From: Alphaproteobacteria bacterium
Lineage (GTDB): Bacteria > Pseudomonadota > Alphaproteobacteria > Micavibrionales > UBA2020
Reading direction: 5' to 3'
Assembly: GCA_030682495.1 (NCBI GenBank)
Contig: JAUXOC010000057.1
Location: forward strand, 1 to 64,000
Length of the DNA stretch: 64,000 nt
Under the pieces are notes generated by a model, which made no database searches, had not been told where the DNA came from, and was given only the letters and a program-made list of their open reading frames with translations. The stretch's first letter is position 1. The number at the start of each line of letters is the position of its first letter. This document shows, piece after piece, positions 50,159-59,602 of the stretch. The position numbers and the translations under genes were made by a program.

Positions 50159-50977
50159 ATGTTTGGCAAGAAAAACAGCAAAGACACTGCCGCGAAACCC
50201 GAAGCCGCCGCAAACGAAAACGGTGCTGCCGCTTCTGCCCCGCCCGCCGAAGAAAAAGGGTTCAAGGACAGACCGCGCCCCGTATCGATCTTCCGCGCCG
50301 AAGCCGCCAAAACCACGGCCGCAAAGCAGGACACCGCTGAAAAGCGTGCTGTGGTCGATACGCAGCTGAAAGGCCTGCTCGACAAATACACCCCCACGCT
50401 GGAGGCGCACGACAAGCAGCTGACCGCTGCGGGTGACGCGCGCATCAAAGTCCGCCGCGAAACGGTTGAGGGTTTGACGCAGGAAGTCGGCACGTCAAAG
50501 CAGCTGATCGCCGAGCTGGAAAAAAGACTGCAGGAAGAACGCGCCAAACTGGCACGCTCCGAAAACAGCCTTTACACCGCCAGCCGCGAGTTGAAAGACG
50601 AAAGCGGCAAAATTGCCAAAGAACACAAAGCCGCCATGAAAGCGAAAAAACAGGAACTGGGCGGAAAAATTTCGACCGCGCGCAAAGAACGCAGCGCTGT
50701 TTACAGCGCCACAGGCGAGAAAATGCGCAGCGAACGCTGGCATACCTTTGCCCGCACGACCAAGGAAGGGCTGGCCGTGGTGCCTGACCTCACCATGCGG
50801 TTCCTGAAAGCCGCCGGACGCGGCATCAGCGAAATGAAAGCCGTCTTCGGACGTTCAGCCCGAAGCGCGAAGAAGGGCTTTGACGAGCCGACACTGTTCA
50901 GCATCCGCCGCGAAGAGCCGGTGACGCCACCGAAAAAAGAAGCGAAGCCCAAGCCGCCCAAAGCGCCGCAGCCCTAA
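50159..50977 (+). CDS. Coiled-coil, Lys/Ala-rich protein of unknown function
   Basis: Start MFGKKNSKD preceded by AGGAG; heptad-like 'VEGLTQEVGTSKQLIAELEKRLQEERAKLARSENSLYTASRELKDESGKIAKEH'. Confidence 0.65.
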   Translation: MFGKKNSKDTAAKPEAAANENGAAASAPPAEEKGFKDRPRPVSIFRAEAAKTTAAKQDTAEKRAVVDTQLKGLLDKYTPTLEAHDKQLTAAGDARIKVRRETVEGLTQEVGTSKQLIAELEKRLQEERAKLARSENSLYTASRELKDESGKIAKEHKAAMKAKKQELGGKISTARKERSAVYSATGEKMRSERWHTFARTTKEGLAVVPDLTMRFLKAAGRGISEMKAVFGRSARSAKKGFDEPTLFSIRREEPVTPPKKEAKPKPPKAPQP

Positions 50978-51000
50978 GCGCGTCGGCACGGAACAAACAA

Positions 51001-51030
51001 AAAGGCCGCCTGCATCTGCGGGCGGCCTTT
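51001..51030. terminator. Intrinsic terminator
   Basis: AAAGGCCGCC / GGCGGCCTTT perfect 10-bp stem. Confidence 0.85.
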
Positions 51031-51067
51031 TGCTTGGGTAAGATATTCTTCTCGCCTTACCTTTGAT

Positions 51068-51628
51068 TTAGCGTCTGACTTTGGAAACCTTGGTTCCCTC
51101 AAGGCTCAGCCCTGCCATCAGGCCTTGCTGGCCAAAGATAAAGGCATAGGCATCATCTTGCAGCGTCGAGCTGGACAGGTTCTTGGCGACGCCTTCATCG
51201 ACCAGAACAACGGTCGGGCCCACACCGATTTCCCAACCTTGCGAGTCATGCAATGTTTCCAGCGCCTTGTCTGTCATCAGGAAGACGGCGTAGGCGTAAG
51301 ATTGCGCACCCGCCTGCAAACCCCATGAACCGCCGACGGAATTGTAATAGTCTTCGACTTTTCCGTTCTTAATCAGCTGGCCTTCGCCATAGCTGCCGCC
51401 AAAGACAAGACCGGCCTTGACGATATTCGGGAAGATAAGGATGGCTTTGGCAGTGCCGGAAAGTTTTTTCGCAAGCGGGTTGCTATCGTAAAGACTTTGC
51501 AAAGCCTGGGCTGACTCTTTATCCAGCTCTTCCGCCGTCGCAGCCTGAGCCTGATGCGTCACACCCGGATGGATAAACGATGCCATGACAAGCATAAGGG
51601 TTAGAAAAAACATACGAATATTTGACAT
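51068..51628 (-). CDS. SYLF/Ysc84-like lipid-binding exported protein
   Basis: 'LDKESAQALQSLYDSNPLAKKLSGTAKAILIFPNIVKAGLVFGGSYGEGQLIKNGKVEDYYNSVGGSWGLQAGAQSYAYAVFLMTDKAL'. Confidence 0.92.
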   Translation of the reverse strand: MSNIRMFFLTLMLVMASFIHPGVTHQAQAATAEELDKESAQALQSLYDSNPLAKKLSGTAKAILIFPNIVKAGLVFGGSYGEGQLIKNGKVEDYYNSVGGSWGLQAGAQSYAYAVFLMTDKALETLHDSQGWEIGVGPTVVLVDEGVAKNLSSSTLQDDAYAFIFGQQGLMAGLSLEGTKVSKVRR

Positions 51629-51703
51629 TTCAATCTCCTGAAAAAAAATCATTGGAAAGTCCGGCCCCCCAAAAGGCGCCGGACTTTTTCTTGTGTGAAG
51701 CGG

Positions 51704-51874
51704 TTATTTTTTAGCGGTATCCTTCAGACCCCCAAGGGCGTTTTGAATTTTACCCTCGAGTTTCTGGGCTTTGCCTTCTGCTTTCAGCTTGGCATCGCCT
51801 GTCAGTTTTCCGGCAGTCTCTTTGATCGTTCCCGCCACTTGCTTGGCAGAACCTTTGATGCGGTCTTTATGCAT
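51704..51874 (-). CDS. CsbD-family stress protein (56 aa, absent from the supplied ORF track)
   Basis: Reverse-strand translation MHKDRIKGSAKQVAGTIKETAGKLTGDAKLKAEGKAQKLEGKIQNALGGLKDTAKK*. Confidence 0.93.
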   Translation of the reverse strand: MHKDRIKGSAKQVAGTIKETAGKLTGDAKLKAEGKAQKLEGKIQNALGGLKDTAKK

Positions 51875-51896
51875 GGGGCATTCCTTTGTTTAAGTA

Positions 51897-52343
51897 TTAG
51901 CGGTTATTATGATTTTGGCGATAATGCCTGTTGTTATAGTCACGATCGACACGGACGCCGAATTCCTGCAGCGTATGGATCGTCATACCTGTGCGGCCGG
52001 GGTAGCGTACCGTTTGGTAATCCAGAATGGCCTGTGACGTGCTACGGCCCCAGATGCCGTCAATCTTGCCACGGTAAAAACCTTCTCTGGCGAGCGACGT
52101 CTGGACTTTGCGCACATCTTCACGGCTCAGATCTTCGCCACGGATCACATAAGATTCATGTCTGGAATCTCTGTTGTCATGCTTATAGTAGCCCGCGTTA
52201 TCTCTGTAATATTTGTTGTTTTGCTGATCTTCCGTCTCGCTATGTCTGTATTCGCGGTTCTGCGTGTTGCTGCCGTGCGGTGCGGCACAAGCGCCCAGAG
52301 AAACCGTGGCCGCCAGTGCCAACATTATGATTTTGCTTTTCAT
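51897..52343 (-). CDS. Lipoprotein with peptidoglycan-binding-like domain
   Basis: Lipobox 'VSLGACAA'; 'DVRKVQTSLAREGFYRGKIDGIWGRSTSQAILDYQ'. Confidence 0.88.
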   Translation of the reverse strand: MKSKIIMLALAATVSLGACAAPHGSNTQNREYRHSETEDQQNNKYYRDNAGYYKHDNRDSRHESYVIRGEDLSREDVRKVQTSLAREGFYRGKIDGIWGRSTSQAILDYQTVRYPGRTGMTIHTLQEFGVRVDRDYNNRHYRQNHNNR

Positions 52344-52371
52344 CGTATGTTTTCCTTCTTTGTCTATTTAA

Positions 52372-52881
52372 TCAAGCGGCGCGGGACATAACATCTTTTG
52401 CATCGGCACCGCTGAGGATGTCTTTGACTCTTTGCGTACCGGCATCATCCTTGGATTCAACAGCGATAAGAATACCACCCTTGCGGACGGCCTCTTCATA
52501 CAGCTTGGCTTCATGTTCAGGAATGCCCTGGCCGACAAGCGCGCCGAGCAGCCCGCCCGTTGCCGCACCAGCACCCAGACCGACAAGACCGCCGATCAAC
52601 GCGCCGGAAACAACAAGATTCAGGCCCGGAATAAGCAGTGTACCTGCCGAGGCCAGCGCCAGACCGATTGCGCCCGCAAGGCCGCCAATCGCTGCACCTG
52701 TTGCCGCGCCATCACCGGCTTTGGAGCCTGTCTCGATACCGAAATGCTTGCCGCGTGTGTCTTCAGAAACAAGCAGCGTAATTTCTTTTTCGCTGTAGCC
52801 TGCATGCTCGAGCTTATAAAGCGCCGAATCTGCTGCTGCACGTGTATCGAAGACAGCCGTAATGACTTTTGATTGAGACAT
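52372..52881 (-). CDS. Glycine-zipper general-stress protein (YflT/DUF1269-like)
   Basis: 'VITAVFDTRAAADSALYKLEHAGYSEKEITLLVSED' + 'GAATGAAIGGLAGAIG...GGLVGLGAGAATGGLLGALVG'. Confidence 0.85.
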   Translation of the reverse strand: MSQSKVITAVFDTRAAADSALYKLEHAGYSEKEITLLVSEDTRGKHFGIETGSKAGDGAATGAAIGGLAGAIGLALASAGTLLIPGLNLVVSGALIGGLVGLGAGAATGGLLGALVGQGIPEHEAKLYEEAVRKGGILIAVESKDDAGTQRVKDILSGADAKDVMSRAA

Positions 52882-53226
52882 GGTTTTTCCTTTAAAGAGT
52901 TAGGCCCTGTAAATGAGGACAAGTGGCCGTTGGTAAAGCGGTAAGAACAGATATAGCTGGCGGCAGATAAGGATGCGATGCGGGATGCCGCTGCCCGCAT
53001 AAGGGCGGCGCAAGGAAGCCTTTTTTGCGATATAATCCGCCAGATATTCAGCCTGTATTTTACGCTACTGTTAAAACCTTGCCCTCGCCAAGCGACAATA
53101 TGGAACATGCTTGCGGTCTTAACCGGCGCGCATGACAGCACGGCAAAAACGGCGCAAATTGTTGTTTTTACGCGCCGTCCCGCGTAATCTGCGCGCAGCA
53201 TCACACCAACCGCAAAGAGGATATTC

Positions 53227-54174
53227 ATGAAAATCGGCATCATCGGTGCAGGACAGGTCGGCGCGGCCAGTGGCTATGCCTGCGTTTTGCGGGGCGTCGG
53301 GTCACAGCTTGTGCTGGTGGACAAAAATGCTGATCTTGCGCGCGCGCAGGCGGAGGATATTTTGCATGCCACCCCTTTCGCCGCGCCTGTTCCCGTTAGC
53401 GGCGGCGGCGATTATGCCGCGCTGGAGAACGCCGGTATTGTGATGATCGCCGCCGGCGTGGCGCAGCAGCCGGGCGAAAGCAGGCTTGATCTTTTAAAGC
53501 GCAACGCCGCGGTCTTCGAAGACATCGTGCCGCGCATTCTGGATGCCGCGCCGGAGGCTATCTTGCTGATCGCCAGCAACCCCGTCGATGTGATGACTCA
53601 TATGGTCACACATATTGCGGCGCGTAGCCACGGCATAGCGCCTTCGCGCATCATCGGTTCCGGCACTATTCTCGACACGGCGCGTTTTCGCGCGCTGCTG
53701 GCGGCGCATCTGGGAGTATCCAGCCATTCGGTGCATGCCTATGTGCTGGGCGAACATGGCGATTCAGAAGTTCTGCACTGGTCGGGCGTCAGCGTGGGCA
53801 ATATGCCGCTGACGGATTGTGCCGCGCAGCTGGCCGCGCCCGTCACAGAAGACATCCGCGCGCAAATCGACAGCGGCGTCCGCCGTGCCGCAGCGCGGAT
53901 TATTGCGGGCAAAGGCGCGACATGGTTCGGCATCGGCGCCGGTATGGCACGGCTTGCGCAGGCCATTGCAGACGACGAACACGCCATTATGACCTGCAGC
54001 ATGCTGACGCCGGATGTCGGGGGCGTCAAAAACGTCACCCTTTCCCTGCCGCGCACTGTATCGCGCAGCGGCATCGGGCATACGCTCCTGCCGCCCCTTG
54101 ATAACTCTGAAAAACAGGCTCTGGCGGAAAGCGCTAAAATTCTGCGCGCCGCCGCGGACAGTATCGGGTTTTAA
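53227..54174 (+). CDS. L-lactate dehydrogenase (LDH/MDH superfamily)
   Basis: 'KIGIIGAGQVGAASGYACVLRGVGSQLVLVD', 'IAAGVAQQPGESRLDLLKRNAAVF', 'YVLGEHGDSEVLHWSGVSVG'. Confidence 0.92.
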   Translation: MKIGIIGAGQVGAASGYACVLRGVGSQLVLVDKNADLARAQAEDILHATPFAAPVPVSGGGDYAALENAGIVMIAAGVAQQPGESRLDLLKRNAAVFEDIVPRILDAAPEAILLIASNPVDVMTHMVTHIAARSHGIAPSRIIGSGTILDTARFRALLAAHLGVSSHSVHAYVLGEHGDSEVLHWSGVSVGNMPLTDCAAQLAAPVTEDIRAQIDSGVRRAAARIIAGKGATWFGIGAGMARLAQAIADDEHAIMTCSMLTPDVGGVKNVTLSLPRTVSRSGIGHTLLPPLDNSEKQALAESAKILRAAADSIGF

Positions 54175-54197
54175 CGGGAACCTCTTGCCGCCGCAGG

Positions 54198-54212
54198 TGT
54201 TATAATGTAACA
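54198..54212. promoter_or_regulatory. Candidate Zur box
   Basis: TGTTATAATGTAACA: 7-1-7 near-palindrome, one mismatch from TGTTATAATATAACA, 35 bp upstream of the ABC ATPase ATG. Confidence 0.6.
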
Positions 54213-54247
54213 ATTCAAACCTGCCCGAGAAGCGAAGGTTTTGACAG

Positions 54248-54874
54248 ATGACAGCCCTTGAACTGACCGATATTCGCCACAGCGCCGGCGGGCGCGAAAT
54301 TCTGCGCATCCCCGCGCTTTCTGTGGCGGCGGGCGGACGTTTGCTGCTGCTTGGCCCTTCGGGCTGCGGCAAGACGACGCTGCTGAACCTGATGGCAGGG
54401 CTTTTGCGCGCGGAGCAGGGCCATGTCAGCTTAAACGGGCAAGCTTACGACACCCTATCCGGCCGCGCCCTTGATGCCCTGCGGCGCAAGTATTTCGGCA
54501 TCGTTTTTCAAAAACTACACCTGATCGGGCATTTGAGCGTAGAGCAGAACATCTGCCTTGCCGCCGACCACCCCGACAAAACCTATATGCACAGCCTGAC
54601 AGACCGGCTGGGCATTGCCGATAAACGCCGCAGCGCTGCCCGCAACCTGAGCCACGGCGAAGCGCAGCGCGCCGCGATTGCACGCGCACTGATGAACCGC
54701 CCCGCCATTGTGCTGGCCGATGAACCCACATCGGCGCTGGACGATGCACAGGCCGATAATGTCTCGCGTCTGCTGCTGGATGAAACCCAAACGGCTGGTG
54801 CCGCGCTGATCGTCGCCACGCATGATGCGCGTATCAAACCCCTGTTTGACACTGTGCTGGAGCTTGCGCCATGA
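54248..54874 (+). CDS. ABC transporter ATP-binding protein (LolD/MacB-type)
   Basis: 'LLLLGPSGCGKTTLLNLMAGLL', 'NLSHGEAQRAAIARALMNRPAIVLADEPTSALD'. Confidence 0.95.
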   Translation: MTALELTDIRHSAGGREILRIPALSVAAGGRLLLLGPSGCGKTTLLNLMAGLLRAEQGHVSLNGQAYDTLSGRALDALRRKYFGIVFQKLHLIGHLSVEQNICLAADHPDKTYMHSLTDRLGIADKRRSAARNLSHGEAQRAAIARALMNRPAIVLADEPTSALDDAQADNVSRLLLDETQTAGAALIVATHDARIKPLFDTVLELAP

Positions 54875-56127
54875 GTGACCTGTCCCTTGCCCTGCATGCC
54901 CTGCTGTCGCGCAAAATTGTCAGCCTGCTCTCGGTCTTGCTGACGGCTTTTGGCGTCATGATGGCGCTGGTCGTTCTGCAATTCGCCGCGGCGGCGCAGC
55001 AGCGTATCGACCGCGACGGAAAAGGGGTTGATATTGTGATCGGCGCCAAGGGCAGCCCGCTGCAACTGGTATTATCTGCACTGTATCATGCGGATATTCC
55101 GACCGGTAACATCCCTTATACCGAGGCCGAAAAATGGATGCACCATCCGCAGGTCAAACAGGCCATTCCGCTGGCGCTCGGTGATAACTGGAAAGGGTTT
55201 CGGATTGTCGGCACCACCGCCGATTATGCCGCGCATTACGGGGCAAAACCTGCGCAAGGCCAGTTGTGGGAAGCCGAATTTGAAGCTGTCGCCGGCGCGG
55301 GCACGGGGCTTGCCCTCGGACAGACATTTTCCGGCGCGCACGGGCTGGGCGCCGACGGGCACAGCCACGATCATCAGCTCTATAAAGTTGTGGGCGTTCT
55401 GGGCCCCACGGGCAGCGTGATTGACCGGCTGATCCTGACATCGGTCAATTCGGTTCTTGCCCTGCACGGACAGGAAACAACGCCCGCGCATGAAGAACAC
55501 GGAGATCATGATGATCATCATCATCACCACCACGATGACGATGACCATGACCATGAACACCATCACGATCATTCAGAACCCGCAAAACAGCCCGCAGAAA
55601 TAACCGCGCTGCTGGTCAAGACCCGCAGCCCGCTGGCCAATATCAACCTGCCGCGCAGCATCAACCGCGACAGCATGCTGCAAGCCGCAAACCCCGCGCT
55701 TGAAATGACGCGCCTGAGCGCTGTATTCGGGCTGGGCACGCGCAGCATGGGTTATATTTCCGCGTTTCTGATCGGCATGGCCGCGCTCAGCATTTTTGCC
55801 GGTATCGCGGGCAGCCTCGACAGCCGCAGCGGCGATCTGGCCGTGCTGCGCGCGCTGGGATACGGCCGCCACCGGTTGTTCGGCCTTTTGCTGATGGAAG
55901 GTCTGGCGCTGACGGCGGGCGGGCTTGCGCTTGGTTTTGTTATGGGTGTGGCGGGCTTTGTGCTGCTGGCGCCCGCTATTCCCGCACTTGGTGCGCAGGC
56001 GCTGCAGCCTGATATTCACTGGCTCTGGCTGGCACTGACAGTGCTGGTCGCGGGACTTGCCGCCAGCCTGCTGCCCGCGCTGCGCGCTGCACGTGCCGAT
56101 CCTGCACAGCTTTTAAGCCAGAGGTAA
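54871..56127 (+). CDS. FtsX/MacB-like ABC permease with His/Asp-rich periplasmic loop
   Basis: 4-bp overlap with ATPase gene; 'EEHGDHDDHHHHHHDDDDHDHEHHHDHSEP'; C-terminal FtsX-like TMs. Confidence 0.93.
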   Translation: MSDLSLALHALLSRKIVSLLSVLLTAFGVMMALVVLQFAAAAQQRIDRDGKGVDIVIGAKGSPLQLVLSALYHADIPTGNIPYTEAEKWMHHPQVKQAIPLALGDNWKGFRIVGTTADYAAHYGAKPAQGQLWEAEFEAVAGAGTGLALGQTFSGAHGLGADGHSHDHQLYKVVGVLGPTGSVIDRLILTSVNSVLALHGQETTPAHEEHGDHDDHHHHHHDDDDHDHEHHHDHSEPAKQPAEITALLVKTRSPLANINLPRSINRDSMLQAANPALEMTRLSAVFGLGTRSMGYISAFLIGMAALSIFAGIAGSLDSRSGDLAVLRALGYGRHRLFGLLLMEGLALTAGGLALGFVMGVAGFVLLAPAIPALGAQALQPDIHWLWLALTVLVAGLAASLLPALRAARADPAQLLSQR

Positions 56128-56130
56128 CCC

Positions 56131-56667
56131 ATGCGCTTTTTTCGTTTTGCCTTTATCGTGATTGTGCTTGCCGCCGCACCGCAAAGCGCTGCCACGGCTT
56201 TTGAAAAAATGGAAACCTTTACGCAAACTTATACCGATGAATTTATTTTATCGAATGTTCCCGATTTCGTGGCCACGCCCGAAGGCGGCACCGACTGGCA
56301 GGTTTTTGGCCGCACCAAGCAAATCGAATACACCGAAAAAGACAAAAGCGGGTATGACCGCAGCGGCGTGCGCCCCGCATTTCAGGACGATCTTAAAAAA
56401 CTCGACGGCCAGAATATCCTTGTGCGCGGGTTTATGTTTCCGATGGATCAAAACGAAGAACAATCTGTTTTCCTACTCGGCCCCTTTCCGCTGACATGTC
56501 CCTATCACTATCACGTGTCGAATAACCTGATTATCGAGACGCGCGTCAAAAAGCCCCTCGCCTTTTCCTACGACGCGGTCACGCTGCGCGGACGGCTGGA
56601 GCTGGTGGCACGTGACGATGATTACAATACGTTTTATCGCCTGCACGATGCAGAGCTGGCGAAATAA
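56131..56667 (+). CDS. DUF3299-like exported protein
   Basis: Signal peptide; 'LDGQNILVRGFMFPMDQNEEQSVFLLGPFPLTCPYHYHVSNNLIIETRVKKPLAFSYDAVTLRGRLEL'. Confidence 0.85.
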   Translation: MRFFRFAFIVIVLAAAPQSAATAFEKMETFTQTYTDEFILSNVPDFVATPEGGTDWQVFGRTKQIEYTEKDKSGYDRSGVRPAFQDDLKKLDGQNILVRGFMFPMDQNEEQSVFLLGPFPLTCPYHYHVSNNLIIETRVKKPLAFSYDAVTLRGRLELVARDDDYNTFYRLHDAELAK

Positions 56668-56760
56668 GCAGATAAAGCCGCCGTAAAAAGCATATTTTTT
56701 GTGCGCCGCAACACGTAAATCCCTCATAAAGTTACAAAAAACAGCTATTATTTTTCATAT

Positions 56761-56803
56761 CATGTTAGACATGTCGTTGCCAATATGTTAATTTTCTGGC
56801 AAC
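56761..56803. promoter_or_regulatory. Two nested palindromes upstream of the hydrolase operon
   Basis: CATGT-TAG-ACATG (56761-56773) and GTTGCCA-N14-TGGCAAC (56776-56803). Confidence 0.45.
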
Positions 56804-56849
56804 TAGAAACACTCAAATACAGGTTTTATTGTTAACGAGAGAGCGATCC

Positions 56850-58037
56850 ATGGCACAGAACAGGGATATTTCGGTTTTCGGCAATATATCGGCGGCGGTC
56901 GAGGCTGCTTTTAATGTGCATGAAAAAGAAATCGCCACCCGCGCCCGCGCACTGGATGCGCGTTTTCTGCCGCAATTTACGCGCCACGAATTCACCTATA
57001 CCCACCACGAAGACCGCATGAAAGCCTATCTGCCCGAAGGCCTGCACGATGATGCCAATCTGGTTAAAACCCAGCAGCTGCCGATTTCCTACAACGTCTG
57101 GAAAGCGCGCAACAACCCCGAAACGGCAGAGACCATTATCTGCCTTGGCGGCATTTACAACAGCGCGCGGCGGTTTGATTTTTTTGCCGAAGGCGCTGCG
57201 GAAAATTTCAACGTCATCGCGCTCGATTATCCCGGCAAAGGGTATAGCGGAAACCTGCGCATGCCCGGCGATTACACGCTGGAAACCTATGCCGCGATTG
57301 TGGCCGCGCTGATCGACCACATCAAACCCGAAAAAGCTTTTCACATGATCGGCCATTCACACGGATCGAAAGTGATTTACGAGATGGTCGATCAGGGCTT
57401 TGCCCATCCGCAATGGGCGGGTACGGTTATCGGCGACATGCCGCCCGAAACACCGGCGGGGCCCAAGCTGCGCCGTGCCTGGCGCAACCGCGAACGTCCG
57501 GCCTCCCCCACCGTAGACGAGGCTGTGAAAAAACTCGGCAATTTCCTTGCCGGACATGGCGCGCCGGTTGATCCGGATTTTATCGTGCATGATTTCAATC
57601 ATGGCTTTGCGCATTTCACGCGCGAAGGCTTTGGCTGGGCCTATGACCCCAATTCGATGTACGGCTACGCCGATGAATACCTGAAGCCCTACGACAAATG
57701 GGATGCTTTCGCAAAGCTGCCCGCGCCGGTTTTGCTGCTGGCGGGTGAAAAATCCAATACCGCCACGCCGGACATCGTCCAGAAAATGCTGCAAAGCCGT
57801 CCCGATATGTCGCTGATGCTTTACGAAGGCGTCGGGCATTACCCCGAACTGGTCACCGAAAAACGCATTCAGGAAGTCTGCAACTGGATCAAAACCGCCG
57901 CGCAAGCACCTGCCCCCCTGCGTGCAAGCGTACCGGCAGATCCGCAAAAAGATATGCAGCGCCACATCGTGCAAGACAACGCACCGCAAGCGGCTGCGCC
58001 CGCCCCCAAACAGGCGAACAAAGGACCCAAGCCGTGA
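56850..58037 (+). CDS. Alpha/beta hydrolase
   Basis: 'VIALDYPGKGYSGNLRMPGDYTLETYAAIVAALIDHI..FHMIGHSHGSKVIYEM'. Start MAQNRD preferred. Confidence 0.88.
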   Translation: MAQNRDISVFGNISAAVEAAFNVHEKEIATRARALDARFLPQFTRHEFTYTHHEDRMKAYLPEGLHDDANLVKTQQLPISYNVWKARNNPETAETIICLGGIYNSARRFDFFAEGAAENFNVIALDYPGKGYSGNLRMPGDYTLETYAAIVAALIDHIKPEKAFHMIGHSHGSKVIYEMVDQGFAHPQWAGTVIGDMPPETPAGPKLRRAWRNRERPASPTVDEAVKKLGNFLAGHGAPVDPDFIVHDFNHGFAHFTREGFGWAYDPNSMYGYADEYLKPYDKWDAFAKLPAPVLLLAGEKSNTATPDIVQKMLQSRPDMSLMLYEGVGHYPELVTEKRIQEVCNWIKTAAQAPAPLRASVPADPQKDMQRHIVQDNAPQAAAPAPKQANKGPKP

Positions 58038-58768
58038 GCCCTGCGCCGACCGTCATCTTTATTCCCGGCGCGTCTTCCGACGACACGGTGTGGGATGCGC
58101 AAAAAGAAGCGCTGCTGCAAAACCATGCCGCCGTGACAGTCGATATTTCAGATCTGGATGATATATCTGCCATGTCGAACCGCGTACTGGGGGCGGCGGC
58201 CGGCGACGTGATCCTCTGCGGCACATCCATGGGCGGTTATGTCGCACTCGATGCACTTAAAAAAGATATGGCCTCTGCAGGTCCGCGCGTCAAAAAAGCG
58301 ATTTTCTGTTGCACCACCGCGCGCGCCGATACGCCGGAGCGCAAACGCCAGCGTATGATCGACGTCGCCGCCGGTGCCGATAAATGGCGCGCGGCACGGC
58401 AGGACGATACGCATTATCATGCCTTTCTGGGACAGCGCGCGCAGGGCGACAAAGACCTTATCGCCCGCCTGCGCGATATTTCGCTGCGCGTTGGCTATGA
58501 CGGCTTCGCACGTCATCAAAAAGCCTGCGCCAACCGGTCGGACAGCCTTGATTTCCTATCCAGCATCCACATACCTGCACTTGTCATCAGCGGTGAAGAA
58601 GACACGCTGATCCCGCCCGAGCTGCAAACCGAAATGCACAGCCTGCTGCCGCAATCAACGCTGGTCAGCATCAAGGGCGCAGGACATATTGCGCATATGG
58701 AAGACGCCGATAACGTCACCGCCGCCATCGAAACCTTTATCACCGCCAAAACGGGGACAACCGCATGA
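58034..58768 (+). CDS. Alpha/beta hydrolase
   Basis: 'TVIFIPGASSDDTVWDAQ', 'VILCGTSMGGYVALDAL', 'LVSIKGAGHIAHMEDADNV'; GTGA overlap with upstream gene. Confidence 0.9.
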   Translation: MSPAPTVIFIPGASSDDTVWDAQKEALLQNHAAVTVDISDLDDISAMSNRVLGAAAGDVILCGTSMGGYVALDALKKDMASAGPRVKKAIFCCTTARADTPERKRQRMIDVAAGADKWRAARQDDTHYHAFLGQRAQGDKDLIARLRDISLRVGYDGFARHQKACANRSDSLDFLSSIHIPALVISGEEDTLIPPELQTEMHSLLPQSTLVSIKGAGHIAHMEDADNVTAAIETFITAKTGTTA

Positions 58769-59520
58769 CGACGCCAAAGCTCAAAGAAGTTTTTTTCGAC
58801 TGGGACGGCACCATCGCCCATACCGAAGCCGTGAGCATCGAGGTCACGCGTCGCGTGCTGTCAAACTACGCCAATGAAGCCTTCGGTAAACCCATGACCG
58901 AAGAAATCGGCATGCTGGATATGCGCGGCAAAGATTTCGGCCAAATTGCGAAGCAGTTTCAGGATGTCATCAACACCGGCCTGCCGCAGGATGCAAAAAT
59001 CACGCTCGATATCGAAGATCTGCGCATCAACAAGCTGCGGCCTGAAACGAAACAGGCCATTGTGAATGCCGCGCTCACACCCGGCATCGGCGAAGTGCTG
59101 GCCACATTACAGGATGACATGCAGCTGGGCGTGGCCATCGTCAGCAACAGCCCGCGTATGCGCATCGAACCCCTTCTCGACAAACATGGATACAGAGAGC
59201 GCATCCCTGCGCCGCGGCTCTTCAGCGCTTTTGAAGACGTTGCCGGAAAGCTGAAGGAAGACCCCGCCATTTATCTGCTCGCCGCAGAGAAAACCGGCAT
59301 CGCGCCGGCCGAAGCCGCCGCGATCGAAGACAGCGTGACCGGCATGCGCGCCGCCGTATCGGCGGGCATCGGCATCCGCGTCGGCTTCACCGGCCTTGCC
59401 GAACGTGCCGAAGTCGCCGCGCTCAAACAGGCGCTGCTCGATGCCGGCGCCCATACCGTCATCGACGACATGCGCGATCTGCCCCAAACCCTCAAACGCC
59501 TCTCCGCGCCTGCGCCTTAA
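58765..59520 (+). CDS. HAD-superfamily hydrolase
   Basis: 'EVFFDWDGTIAHTEAVSIEVTRRVL', 'AIVSNSPRMRIEPLLDKHG', 'AAIEDSVTGMRAAVSAGI'; ATGA overlap. Confidence 0.92.
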   Translation: MTTPKLKEVFFDWDGTIAHTEAVSIEVTRRVLSNYANEAFGKPMTEEIGMLDMRGKDFGQIAKQFQDVINTGLPQDAKITLDIEDLRINKLRPETKQAIVNAALTPGIGEVLATLQDDMQLGVAIVSNSPRMRIEPLLDKHGYRERIPAPRLFSAFEDVAGKLKEDPAIYLLAAEKTGIAPAEAAAIEDSVTGMRAAVSAGIGIRVGFTGLAERAEVAALKQALLDAGAHTVIDDMRDLPQTLKRLSAPAP

Positions 59521-59602
59521 CGCTCGGTTGACTCCCCGCGTGCAGGTTTATAAGATACGGCATTCTTTAACCTGTGCCGCCCGCGCCGAGGAGCCGACCA
59601 CC

